From: Eutreptiella sp. 'Long Island Sound 2002'
Taxonomy: Eukaryota > Euglenozoa > Euglenophyceae > Eutreptiales > Eutreptiaceae
Direction: 5' to 3'
DNA: 64,000 nt
Assembly (NCBI GenBank): GCA_964036045.1
Contig: OZ038381.1
Location: 133,835,191 to 133,899,190, forward strand
Part shown: in pieces, positions 1 through 10,089 of the stretch
How the letters are laid out: each line of letters starts with the position of its first letter
Numbering within the stretch: the stretch's first letter is position 1
The notes under the pieces: model-generated
What the model was told of the DNA's origin: nothing
The model's input: only the letters and a program-made list of their open reading frames with translations
Databases searched by the model: none
Position numbers and translations under genes: made by a program

Positions 1-1
1 G

Positions 2-461
2 TCTGTGGATGGTCACCGCATCACCATTCGGTGTTCTCCCCGACCAGGCGGGACCCTGGTGTGGCCTGCTCAACACCTCAAGCGCTACTACGAGCCAGAG
101 GACCTCTGTCGGGAAGAATGGGAAGTAAACGACGAGGAGATCACCGCTCTGGGCCTAAAGGGCGCTGCCAGCCCAATGGAAGTTGAAGGAGAACTCCCCG
201 ACATGAATGCCGAGGAGATGGCTAAGGAAGGCTCCTACCTGGTGAAGTCGATTATCCGACACTGCTATCGCCAAGGGTGGTGTTTCCTCCCTCTGGGAAG
301 GGTTTGGAGTTGAAGAAGCTACCTGGGAACCCTTCTCTGCCTCTGTGCTTCCTGAGGGAGGCCTGAATTCTGTTCTGGTAGACTATTTGTCCCAGAACAA
401 CCTAGGAGAGTTGCTGACGCTCGCAGAAACGCTTGCCTCTCAGAAGAAGCCTAGGGACTGA
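2..461 (+). pseudogene. Integrase C-terminus plus chromodomain of copy A (frameshifted)
   Basis: This is the end of a Ty3/gypsy pol polyprotein. The first ~100 codons match the integrase tail of element B (shared HLKRYY, EDL, EEW and NDEEI segments). It then enters a chromodomain, the module that targets chromovirus integration to modified histones. The chromodomain core is read as KSIIRH, RWEGFG, WEPF, but compared with B two bases are missing near position 306, so the frame breaks after FLPLGR. The second frame continues to a TGA at 459-461, ending KKPRD exactly as B does. No functional protein is expected from this copy. The family assignment is firm because B supplies a full-length relative. 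Confidence 0.88.
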
Positions 462-2745
462 ACCCTTTCTATAGCTGCCTATGCGTGTGTGAGTGTGCTG
501 ATCCTGAGGACCTATGAACAAGCTGCAGAAATGTTGTCCTAATTATACCCAAGTCTGCGCCCTTGCTGAACCCGGCGGATGTCTTTACACGGTGCCATGG
601 GGTACGCCCCGGGTCTCTCCGCCCATAGGTGCCCCATTTCTGTGCCCGCACCAGACTTCCTTGGGGGAATACCCAGCGCTAACGCCAAGGTATTGGTTTT
701 ATTACCTACCTGCCTACTACAGGGTAGCGGTAGTGAAAAGCGATGAGGCATGAAAACGCCTGTTTGCTACACGGCCAAAACCTAGACTACCACTGCCACT
801 GCCCACCAAAACCCTGATAAAATTTCAGGAAAGACGCGGGACAGTGACACATACACTACAGGTCCTACACTCACTACAGTGGCACCAGCCTTCGAAGGAT
901 GAGCGAGCTCTGGGCTCAAGCCCTCACCCGGGCCTACAACTCCCACACACACACGCTACTTGCCGTTGTGGAGGAACATGTCCCAGGCCCTAATGGCCCA
1001 CCTGTGAAAGTACAAGAGGCCACAGCGCTACTAAGCGACTGTGGCCTAACAGGGACGCCACTACGCGTTTCCCCGTCAGGGCTTGGAGGGAAGGAGTGCT
1101 CTTTTTGCGTGCACAGGGTGTATGATGATGTGGTCGGACTGTCCTCGCCACTCCTGGTTGAGGTACATTTTGGTTGATTGTGTGATCAGCGCCCTTTTTA
1201 GGGTGGGCAGAAAAATCCAAAGTCACCGAAGGCAAGTGCTGCTGCACCAATCACCCTGATCCTCCCACCTGAAGGCAAAGGCGGATGAACTCGGTAAGCG
1301 GCTGACGAATCAAGCCAGCCTCCACGTTTTATACGCTTCTCAGGCTGACCTATAATACGCTGTCCTCTTACCGAGTTGCAAGCAAGCAAGCTTGAAGAAC
1401 TCGGCCCGTTCTATTATACAACGTGCGATGGAGCCCCTGGGTAACCGAAACAAGGGTTATACCGTGCGCAACACGCGTGGCCTACTCTTTAATGCGCCAT
1501 ATGCATGCACGGGTATGCACGAATTTGGCAATTTTCTATTTTAACCATTCCCTTTCTAACAATCCATACCGATCACAATCATGAACTCAACCAGGGGGTG
1601 GCCCCTTCTGGGCTTACTCACCTTACCTACCGTTGGAGAGCGCAGCAAGTGAGGGAGAACACAAAGAACAAGCAAAGCAAGCATTTATGCACGCGTATGT
1701 ATGTTCTAGTCAGTCGATCTCACCTCTAGTCATCGTGCAATCTTCTCATCTGTTCCTCTACTCTATGTTTGCGTTGCAACACGGCGAACTTCTCGGAAAC
1801 ACGAGACTAGCAATGCGCATGCTGCATACCAAGCAACAAGAACCTATAGGTTTATACCTTGTTCAGTGAAGTCTTTTGCGAATTCTTGATTTCTGCCTTC
1901 TTGATTTTTTCTAGAGGCATACGTGGAATCTCTACGTTTATTGATAATTGCATGTCTCGTCATTTCTTTATTATTACGTGACATACTGCAATAATCTTAT
2001 ATTCTCTGTCTTCTCCGGCCCCCCATTAGGATGCGCTCCGGCGCGCCACTTTTCTCTGCGTGTAAATCTAGGGTTTTAAGAATTCCTGTGATGAAATTAA
2101 ATTGCGTAAAAATGTGCATTTAATGCACATGGAGATTCTGAACAGGTGTGTACCCTCAAAAAATTTCTAGGCGTTCATTTGACAGATTTTGGTCTTTGCG
2201 TCGATCGTTGCGTGTTTGTCAGTCCCTCACCCCTTCGGCCCTTCTCTGCAGATATCCTAGAGCGCAAACAGTGAAGTAGGCCGTGTTCTGGCCCGAAAAC
2301 TGACTCCTGGATCACTGTCTAGAATCCAAGACCCCATTGGGGGCAAAAACATTTTCAACGCCACCCCCTCACACTAAGGACAGATCAGGTCAGCCAGCAG
2401 GTTCAACAAGACCCCGGACAGCGTGCCCTGATTGTATCCTGCGTTGCGTTTTGCGTATTGCACTGCGTTTTGCGATTTGGAGGGAGAGGTGTATGCACAC
2501 ATGAATTAGCATGCCCATTCTAACCCCCTACCAAGCCACAGCTGCCCCGGCGACGCCAACGAGCGCAGTGGGAGTTGTAGGTGTTCGTTGTGACTAAGCA
2601 AAAACTGGCGAATGCCCTGATGCAGCGCCTTCTTTCCGATGTTAGGGATGTTATAAGAAATGTTAAAAAGTTGTAGAAGCCATGGGGAGGTCAAGAAAAT
2701 CTCCCTTTTTCCTTGAAAATGTGTCAGTGGTGGCCACCACAGCAC
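462..2745 (+). other. Long 3' untranslated region of copy A
   Basis: About 2.3 kb separates the pol stop from the polypurine tract, with no protein of a known family. Element B has a region of almost the same length in the same place, so it belongs to the element and is not a later insertion. Short open frames shared by A and B (for example 514-753 and 899-1177) differ mostly by amino-acid-changing substitutions, so they are not supported as genes. Confidence 0.7.
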
Positions 2746-2753
2746 AAGGGGGG
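2746..2753 (+). promoter_or_regulatory. Polypurine tract of copy A
   Basis: AAGGGGGG lies immediately before the LTR. Element B has a G-run at the same junction. A purine run here is the expected plus-strand primer of an LTR retrotransposon. Confidence 0.75.
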
Positions 2754-3021
2754 AGTATGAAAAAGTGTATTTCCCTGCCAAAAGGTTAGCTTTAGTTGTC
2801 ATAGGGAGGCCTAAAGGCATATCACACTTTTATCTTAGTATTGGCCTAAACAAAAGGGGTGACAAGACATTTTGACCTATAAAACCAAGCATTGAACTTT
2901 GGATGTTTTGTGGACCCCTGACCCCCCCACTGATTGGACTTATTCACCATTTCCTGGACTGACTGAGGCGCTGACATTAATCTAGAGCCCATACATGTTT
3001 CTATATTTTCTCATGAATGCT

Positions 3022-3106
3022 TAGCTATCCTAGTGGTTTGCACCCTAGGGGGCTGGGGCACCTCTTTTTGAGAGGTCCTGGGTTCCATTCCCAGTCAGCC
3101 TAGCTA
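3022..3106 (+). other. tRNA/SINE-like segment inside the LTR
   Basis: An 85-nt stretch bounded by TAGCTA at both ends. It has an A-box-like TCCTAGTGG, a hairpin ACCTC-TTTTTGA-GAGGT and a perfect T-arm-like hairpin CTGGG-TTCCATT-CCCAG. The two B LTRs carry the same 85-nt unit. It is not a normal tRNA: the arms do not fit a canonical cloverleaf and the B box deviates by a C. A Pol III-related or structural role is inference. Confidence 0.5.
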
Positions 3107-3211
3107 AGTAGGAAGATCCCATGTGACATGGCAGTTACCTCAGCGCCACAAGCCATGCCACCTCAGCACCTATGGGACCCAAAAAAGGGAGTGCACATCT
3201 CTAGATGGCAC

Positions 3212-3219
3212 TATAAAAG
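3212..3219 (+). promoter_or_regulatory. TATA box of LTR A
   Basis: TATAAAAG, conserved at the matching place in both B LTRs; likely the Pol II core promoter of the element. Confidence 0.65.
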
Positions 3220-3527
3220 AGAGAGTGCCCATGTGGGCAGTTTTCAAATGATTGTAGGATATTTTCTATCTATCTTTTCATAAATCTGTAGTTATTGTAA
3301 GTTTCCTTTTTTGTTATACTATCTCCTTTGACTGCAGCCCTTCATGTTGTGGATTTGATCCTGTGGTCCCTTGCTTGCACTGTGGGTACTTGTACCTCTG
3401 GTTGATTTCATCAAAACATATTTATTTGGAAAGCCTGAGCTACATCAAGAAGCAGCAGGAGCAAGCAGAGGCACAAGCAAAACAATATCATCAAAGCATT
3501 CAACAGTGAAAGCCTGTTCTAACTTTC

Positions 3528-5889
3528 TTTTTGCCTAGCCGGTTTTTATTTCAATTAGCTTTTATTTCAGCTATTTAGAAACATTTCTCGTCGTGTTTTA
3601 CTTATCTTTTCTGTTCAATCTGGCAACAGGGCGGAGCGCGCGCGACAAGAGTAAGACCTGGATGGCAGGGGCTGGAGGTCGTGGAGCACGTCTGTCGGGT
3701 GCTGGATTTGCGCCGTCGGCGCGGCGCCCGGCTTGGGCTGGGGCTTGGGTTTGGCAGCGGGTTGGGGCCATGGTGTGGCGACGGGTTTGGGCGGCTGCTT
3801 GTCGGTGGTCTTGCGGGCTGGCCTGGTTTTCGGTTGCGGCGTGGCGGCGGGTTGGGGTTTTGGCCAGGCTGCAGGCGCACGCTTTGCTGGGGTGCGCTGC
3901 CGCCCCGCTTGGCCGGTAGCGGGTTATGGGGCTGCTGGAGCCTTGGTGGTGGCGGGGGCGCTGCCGGTGGGGACGGGTTTTTGGGGGCCCGTTTGGATGG
4001 CGTTGCCCGCGGTTTTTGGTGTGGTGTGCTGGTCGGTGGCGTGGTGGTGGAGATAGATGAGGTGGTTGTGGTGGTGGAGGTCGTGGAGTCAGACGCGGAG
4101 GAGACGGACGTGGGGGGCGGCTGGGGGTCCCGGGTGGAGTCAGAGGTGGAGCAGACGGATGTTGGGGACGGCGGGGGGTCCCAGACGGCCGCGGCGGGCG
4201 TTGGTTGCTGGGTCCTGTGGGCAATGAGGGTAAGGGTGCGGGTTCGGGCATCGGGTGTGTGCGCGCGCTTTCCCTGGCGTCCTGTGTGGGTGCAGGTGCC
4301 GGTGCCGTGGATGATGTCATGTGTGCTGCTTGGTGGCGTCGCGGAGTTGTCTGGGATGCGCGGGTAGGTGAGTTATCCGGGGTTGGTCCACTTCAGCTCC
4401 AGAACGTGTGGGTGCGCCTCCTGGAGGCTGTCGAGGGTTCCGAAGAAGCACCGCTGGATGCCGGGCATGTCCTCTTCTGTGAGTAGGGGGTCGCGTTGGG
4501 TGGGGAAGTTTGGGCCCGGCCACAGCAGGGTCATGAGGCGGGCTGCCACCATGTAAGGGTAGAGCTATATGGTGATGGGGCGCAGGGGGTGGGACCCGTG
4601 CGGTTGAGATCGTCCTCCCTCTGCTGGGGACGAAGAGTGACCTTTCACATCCACTGCTCTGCGGGGATCCGCCAGGTCCGTTTGCTCCATTTGGCAAGGC
4701 TGTAGATCGCCCCGCCGAGGCCCCTATTGCTGCTGCAGATGGAGAGCAGCGTTTCGAGGGACTTGCGCCGCCATGTGCCCCCGATGTGGGGGTCCTCAGG
4801 CTCGTCCTCCCTGGTGTACGTGTCGTGGCCCGGGCTGTGCGGGGGGGGGGGTGTAGTCGGCAGGGAGGAGGGAGTTGGTGCTGTGAATCAGCCAGGTGTC
4901 CGTTGGTGCGTGGTGGTTGGTGGTGGAGAGGGTGTAGTGTATGTTGTACATGAGGTCATGTACGTGGAGGGGGCCGGCTGCTGGTTGTGGGGGCACCGGA
5001 TGTCGCCCCTGAACGTGGTCCCTGAAGTTGTCCAGGGAGGCCACGCGGTCAACCCATGTCCTCTCTTCCCATGCCATGATGTTGGTTGGGGTGGTGCTGC
5101 GTGGGGGCTGGGCCATGTTGGGCTCGCGGTAGCGGGTGCGGCCCTTGGTGGTCATGCGTTCCGGCTCGGGGTGTCCGACAAGGTGTCGACCCCAGTTGAT
5201 GGGGGGCACCCAGGCGTGGTGCCCTGGGGGGGTGGGCATTCGCCGTCGGGGGTGGCGAACAGGGGGCGCTTGTGTTGGGCGACGTGGAGGAAGGCGTCGA
5301 AGAGGAAGTCTTGGACACCCTCCCGGAGGGTGGCCGCTTGGACGAGGGTGGCCGCCCAGATGCGTTGGGTGGTGCCCAAGGTGTGCAGGCGTAGCACCTC
5401 CTGGTCTCCGAGACCCCTGAGGTGCTGCCGTACTGCTGTGGGGTTGGGGCGGGCGTAGGGTCGGCCGGTGCGGCAGATGGTGGCGCGGCATGTTGTTAGG
5501 GGGGTGGTGTGGGCTGGGGGGGGTGGTCTTCATGCGTGCGTGCGTGCGGGGTCTGGCGATGGGGTTTCCCTTGGTGGTCGCGGGAGGGGGGGTTCGCGGT
5601 CCTGTGCGTTGGTGGGGGCTGTGGGTGGTTGGGGTTTGGTCGGGGTGTCTGAGTGGTGTGTCGGTTTTCAGGCCCGGGGGGGGGGGGGCGGGGTTGGCAC
5701 TGCTGGGGTAGGGGGGGGCGTGGGTTGGTGTTGTGCTGCATGGTCGTTTGGGCGTCCTGCCGGGTCTTGTGGGTGGTGTCTGTGTGCGTTGTGCGGTTCT
5801 TGCGGCCCCTTTCTGGCCACGGCGCCTAGGTGGGTGTGGTCTGGGTTTGCGGGTGGGGCTGCGGTTGGTACGCGGTGGGCGGCTGCTGG
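3528..5889 (-). mobile_element. LINE-like element J, third (3'-most) piece
   Basis: The plus strand here is strongly G/T-rich, so the minus strand is C/A-rich, exactly as in the J pieces at 8150-11455 and 26082-28270. Removing the inverted-repeat element at 5890-8149 makes this sequence continuous with the J piece to its right. The minus strand ends in an AT-rich stretch with two AATAAA hexamers (near 3545-3570), as expected at the 3' end of a retrotransposed transcript. That this is J and not a separate element is inference from composition, orientation and continuity. Confidence 0.6.
3602..5530 (-). pseudogene. Low-complexity C-terminal coding region of LINE J (unrecognised protein)
   Basis: On the minus strand there is broken coding potential in more than one frame. 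A globular-looking helical stretch lies at about 5460-5152 (contains VRQHLRGLG, LREGVQDFLF). A second lies near 4560-4380 (RCFFGTLDSL). After that comes a long tail rich in Ser, Thr, Pro and Arg ending at a stop at 3602. Frames change and stops occur (for example TAA near 4377), so no intact protein is made. I do not recognise a domain. Its position downstream of the RNase H and zinc-binding regions of J suggests a C-terminal extension or second ORF of that LINE. The composition could also simply reflect a biased 3' region. Confidence 0.4.
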
Positions 5890-5924
5890 CACCTATGATT
5901 TTATCAGGGACAATGTCCCAAAAC
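5890..5924 (+). repeat. Left terminal inverted repeat
   Basis: Starts CACCTATGATTTTA and ends CCCAAAAC. The first 14 and last 9 bases match the reverse complement of 8116-8149. Confidence 0.75.
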
Positions 5925-6803
5925 TATTCAAACATCGCAACCTTCACAAACATGATGGTATGGGGTAAGACAAGATAGCTTTTGATTTCCCAACCCCTAA
6001 AAGAAGGGTTTGCAGGTATCCTTCCTGCAACAGTCCTCCAAAGCTCTCTGAACGCTTTGGCATCACACTGACATTTGGTCCCAAAAAATCCCAAAAATAC
6101 ACAAATTCTTGACATTTTAGAAATTCAGACTTTCTGTAAAATCACACAGCAAGCAACTCCGTTTCAATCTATTCAATGTGCTTTATTTTGCAGGACGGGG
6201 GGGCATGGTGCGTTTTTTGCACGGAATGCTCTTGTGTCCACGAATCGTGAATTGAGCACTATGTACAACTAGTGTACGTTAGCGGTTGATGATATATGCC
6301 ATTCGCATCCCAGATTTGGCACACCAGAAGTTCCGGCTAGTTTCTGCAGAATGTTTCAGTGTCACTTCTCAAAAATGCTTTTCGAATAATATATTTCACA
6401 AAGAAAAACATGGATGCGCAAACACTCGCATAAAAACCAAGAGTATCATCCAGCCTAATCTGTTCACATTGCCGCAAAAACAAATTGAACTTAGTGGCCA
6501 ACAGTTTCCCTGCAAATATTCCAAAAGACACCAATGAGGCCCTGCAGCACCCCAACAGCACCAATGGAAAAACGTCAACACTGCATACCACCCCTTCTAG
6601 TGCCGAATGTCTTTGACAAGACGACACGAAGTGCTGTGTAGTCCCTTCCTCCAACCTATTGGATCGCAGCATACCACTGGGTCCAGATATGGCACTGATC
6701 AGGGAAGCATTGGGGAAGACAGGCACACAACAGAGCTGAAAGTGGTGGCCCCAGGCCTGCCTGAAAGAATTTTGTGAAGTGCGCAATAATGATGTTTTCA
6801 AAA

Positions 6804-7380
6804 AGACATGACTCCCATGCAAATGCAGTTGGCTGGCTGACAGAATGAATCACGGTACTTCGAACTGAGCGGAACATGCTGGATCTGTGGTCCCAGGCCT
6901 GCTTGAAAACATTTTTGCACTGGCTGGAAGCTGGCTGGGTCACTCTGTGTTGCAAGGCTCCCAGAAGTTGACCACTGTGGCTGTCAGAGCAGGGCAGCTG
7001 GGTGGCACAATGCAGTCCAAAACAAATGAGTAGAAACAACAGGCTGGATGACTCTGCGACTGAAAAGAGGTCCCATTCAGCGACCGGAATACACTGTTTG
7101 GGTAGGCAGGAGAACGGTGGACAGATGTCATTAATCTTCCGTGTACAACAATCTGACATGAGTCCCATGCAACTGCAGTTGGCTGGCTGACTGAATGAAT
7201 CACGGCACTTCGACCTGACCGGAACATGCTGGACCTGTGGTCCCAGGCCTGCTTGAAATAATTTTTGCACTGCCTGCAACCTGGCTGGGTCACTCTGTGT
7301 TGCAAGGCTCCCAGACGCTGACTACTATGGCTGTCAAAGCATTGCAGCTGGGTGGCTCAATGCACTCTAAAAGAAATGGG
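6804..7380. repeat. Tandem repeat, ~350-bp period, two copies
   Basis: The units at ~6804-7030 and ~7154-7380 share long stretches (GCAGTTGGCTGGCTGA, then ACATGCTGGA, then GGCTGGGTCACTCTG), always 350 bp apart. A weaker match to the same CCAGGCCTGC segment near 6748 hints at a third, degenerate copy. Confidence 0.8.
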
Positions 7381-7544
7381 GGGGCCTGTAGGAAGGGGGG
7401 GGTATCCCAAGTAGTCCAGACCGGCGTCTGTATTGGGCGTGGATCAGAGTATCTCAAGTAGTACATGTGCTCGATTTCAGGAGCTGGGCTTTCACAGCCG
7501 GAATCCATGGCACCATGTCAAGAAGGTCTGCGAGCGCCGTGTAA

Positions 7545-7795
7545 GTAGTGCAATGTGGACGCCAGGTTAGTTTCCGGGACCCGGCCGCTGAGTACTCTTA
7601 ACATAGCCACCATAACAACAGACGGCACCTGGGGACTTGAAGAGTCATGAGCAGTCGCCCGCAAGGATAGAATGGATGTCAAACCCAATCAAATCCAACC
7701 CATGTAGTGCAATGTGGACGCCAGTTTAGTTTCCCGGACCCGGCTGCGCCGGCACATAATTGAAACGTGCAGCCGGCTCCTCGCTGAGTACTCTT
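7545..7795. repeat. Short direct repeats, 159 bp apart
   Basis: GTAGTGCAATGTGGACGCCAG and the following TTAGTTTCC..GGACCCGGC occur at 7545 and again at 7704, each later followed by GCTGAGTACTCTT. They are internal to the inverted-repeat element. Confidence 0.75.
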
Positions 7796-8115
7796 GTACG
7801 ACCCGGCAGTAGCAGCAGCGTACCTTCAAGTGATTTTTGGGGAAGCATATAGTCAATTTGTCATGAAAGTGCAGTCAATTCAATTGGGGCATCGATTTAA
7901 TTCCATTCAAACGACCCGGCACGTTTGTTCGCGCCGAAAATTGACCAATTTACTTGAACTTAAAGATTCCATCTGCCCGCATTCCGCGACTCTGGCAGCT
8001 GGCAGCTCGGTAAATTGAATATCAGGTTTGCCTGAAATCTGGCTTCACGGCAGCTGAAAAAAGTATGCAACAGGCAAGGTGGAGGGCCAAATAACATGAA
8101 CATGCTATACTACTG

Positions 8116-8149
8116 GTTTTGGGATTTCAAAAATTTAAAATCATAGGTG
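8116..8149 (-). repeat. Right terminal inverted repeat
   Basis: Reverse complement starts CACCTATGATTTTA and includes TCCCAAAAC, mirroring the left end. It is followed at once by GTGGGCGG, also present near the left end. Confidence 0.75.
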
Positions 8150-8259
8150 GTGGGCGGTGCTCGCAGGCAGGGTTTGCAGTTGAGGGGCTGGTCGGTGCTG
8201 ATGGGGTACTCTGTGTAGGCCTTGGTGCTGTTGGTGCGTGTACACGGCCACCTGTCAGT

Positions 8260-9970
8260 CTAAGGGTCCGCATGGTCACCCAAATGTCGTGGGCCCGTGC
8301 AGTGGGGGCGGCAGATGGTGCTGGACCGTGTGGTGGTGGTGGTGAGGGTGTGCCGGCTGCGTGTGGCACCATGGCACGGTGGGAAGGGTGGCAAGGGCTG
8401 GTGGTGGTGGTAGGTGTGTTCTTGGTACACGTGATGGTGTGGTGCGGTCCAGTGCGCCGCGTGGGGTGTGTCGCCTGTGGGGTCTGGCTGTGCTGGGGAG
8501 TGGTGGTGATGGAGCTGGTGGGGGCCGCTGTAGTAATGGGGCATCCTGGGGTAGGGGTTGGGGGTGGCGGGGGAGTGCTGATGCCTCTGGCTGTGCCACG
8601 CTCCCTGGCCCTGCGTGAGTGGTGGCCCCTGTGCAGCGTGGATTTGGGCGGGCAGCGGTCCCTGGCCGGGCCGCCAGGCTGGGGTGCCGCGGTACTGCGG
8701 TGGTGGTGCGTGTTGGGGAGGGTATTGCTGGTGATGTGCCCCGGGGCCTTAGAAGTATGGTGGTGCGACGCGACTGGTCCCGGGTCCCGGTCGCGGTGCC
8801 GCGCCCTGTTGGCGGACGTGCTGGCAGGTCCCTTGGCCCGTCTTGGCCTTCTTGGGCTGGTGGGTGCCGGGGGCAGGTGGTTCCCCCTTTCCCCGTGGGG
8901 GTGACGGGGCGCGGGTGTGCCAGCAATGCGCCTCTCTGAGGCATGCCTGGAGGCCCCTGACGTAGGCGCGCTGGTCCGCGGGGTTCCTCTGTGCGGTGCT
9001 GGCTTCGCTGGGAGCGGTTAGGTGGGTGTCCGGAAAGGACGCCCAGCCCTCCGGGTGCCTCAGCTGGGTGTGAGGGGGGGGCTGTGCTGGGTAGAGGAGT
9101 GCACTGAGGGGGTAGTGTGTTCATTTCAGCCGCCCAAAAGCGGTGTTGAACCGGCGGCAGGTGCGCCAGAGGTGGTCCGCCACCTCCTCCGGTGCTGTCT
9201 CCGCCCACGCTTTCGCTGCCGGGGCTGCTGTGCGGGGGGTTGGGAGTTGTAGGTCCGGGAGGTGGAGGTCACGGTGGTGGAGGTAATGGGCGAGGAGGAC
9301 GTGGCGGACTGCCACGTTCAAGCCGCCCCTGCTGTGGCTTAGGGGCAGGCTGTGGATGGGCAGGAGTGTGTCCCCTGTGGCCATGGCAATGGTCCATGCG
9401 TGGTCCGCCGGGTCTGCCGCGTAATGCCCTCCAAGGTAGTCTCGGAGGATGTCGGTGAGTGGCCCGAAGAAGCTGGGGTGGCTGGCAAGGGGGGGGGGGC
9501 GCGGCTGGGGTTGCGGGCTGCGCAGGGTGGTGGTGGTTGAGTTCCCTGCAGTGGGGGCAGTGGATGAGGCAGTGTGCATCCCCTAGGCAGACCTACTGGT
9601 TCGGGTTGCAGGGCAGGGCCGTCTGTGGCAGCGGTTCTCGTGCACACAGGGGGCATGCGGTGGCCGGGGGTTGGCGGTACCTGTGGAAGGATGGTGGCGT
9701 GGGGACATGGTCGCTTCTGGTGGAACCTGTGGTGCTCGTGCGTGTGGTGGTGGTGTCATGCGTGGTTTATGTTGCGCGGGCTAGGTAGGGGGTACTGCGT
9801 CGGGTGGTAGGTCGCTGGGCGGGGTCTTACGGTTAGTAGAACAGGAGTTCAAGGAGGTGGGCCTGGTCTGTTGGGGGTAGCGTGGCTGCATGTTGCACGT
9901 AAATGTGGGTGCGGTACGTGAGTTGCGTGGGCGTTTTGCTGATGGCCATCCGTTGCATGTGCGCTACCAT
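8260..9970 (-). pseudogene. C-terminal region of LINE J, unrecognised, low-complexity tail
   Basis: On the minus strand, 9579-9121 encodes a globular-looking segment with FFGPL, GGHYAADP and VADHLWRTC, without stops. A neighbouring frame near 9570 carries a short Cys/His run (CLIHCPHC). It is followed by a His, Pro, Thr and Ser-rich tail to about 8260. Frames change between the parts. I recognise no catalytic domain. Its place after RNase H and the zinc-binding region says it is the distal part of the LINE ORF. The plus-strand frames across this stretch are Gly/Val/Trp-rich shadows of the same composition. Confidence 0.45.
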
Positions 9971-10089
9971 GGACTGGGGGTAGTCCGCGTGGGTGCGTAG
10001 CAGGGCGTAGACGGCAGTGGGGACAAGCCTTCTGCGGACGGCCTCGTGTACCTCTGTCTACCGCAAGATGGTGGTGAGTTTTTGCGTCC

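Larger units (their letters stand above)
1..3527 (+). mobile_element. Ty3/gypsy chromovirus copy A, 3' portion
   Basis: The window opens inside the integrase C-terminal region of an LTR retrotransposon on the plus strand and runs through chromodomain, a long 3' untranslated region, polypurine tract and 3' LTR. The same order, at the same spacing and with closely similar sequence, occurs on the minus strand in element B, so A and B are one family. The left part lies outside the window. The LTR end is set by similarity to the B LTR and its primer-binding-site junction; it is uncertain by a few bases. Confidence 0.9.
2754..3527 (+). repeat. 3' LTR of copy A
   Basis: About 775 bp, matching the two B LTRs in reverse orientation along its whole length. 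It begins AGTATGAAAAAG after the polypurine tract and ends near CTAACTTTC. It contains a TATA box and an 85-nt tRNA-like segment, both shared with B. Confidence 0.88.
5890..8149. mobile_element. Non-autonomous element with terminal inverted repeats (2.26 kb)
   Basis: An AT-richer block interrupts the G/T-rich LINE. Its two ends are inverted copies: CACCTATGATTTTA reads inward from both sides, and both ends then repeat TCCCAAAAC at the same distance (34-35 bp in). An 8-bp direct repeat GTGGGCGG directly abuts the right end and lies 7 bp outside the left end, a possible target duplication. No transposase is seen inside. This fits a non-autonomous DNA transposon; the superfamily is unknown. Confidence 0.7.

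Noticed and set aside
514-753. 79-codon ORF after pol in copy A, present with the same length in B (32817-33056)
   Set aside because: Nearly all differences between the two copies change the amino acid, so there is no sign of protein-level constraint; shared length follows from shared ancestry.
899-1177. ORF with GPNGPPVKVQE shared by A and B (32248-32670) as a possible third element gene
   Set aside because: Ends differ, substitutions are not biased to synonymous sites, and no domain is recognisable.
3022-3106. True tRNA gene inside the LTR
   Set aside because: The hairpins are perfect but there is no complete cloverleaf; five extra bases separate the T arm from the terminal stem.
5875-8157. 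GTGGGCGG as a certain 8-bp target duplication proving a hAT element
   Set aside because: The left copy is 7 bp away from the repeat end and the host is G-rich, so the match may be chance; superfamily left open.
8119-8904. Long plus-strand ORFs (261, 243 and 228 codons) in the G/T-rich regions at 3.6-9 kb
   Set aside because: They are Gly/Val/Trp/Cys-rich translations of a composition-biased strand; the real coding signal is on the minus strand.
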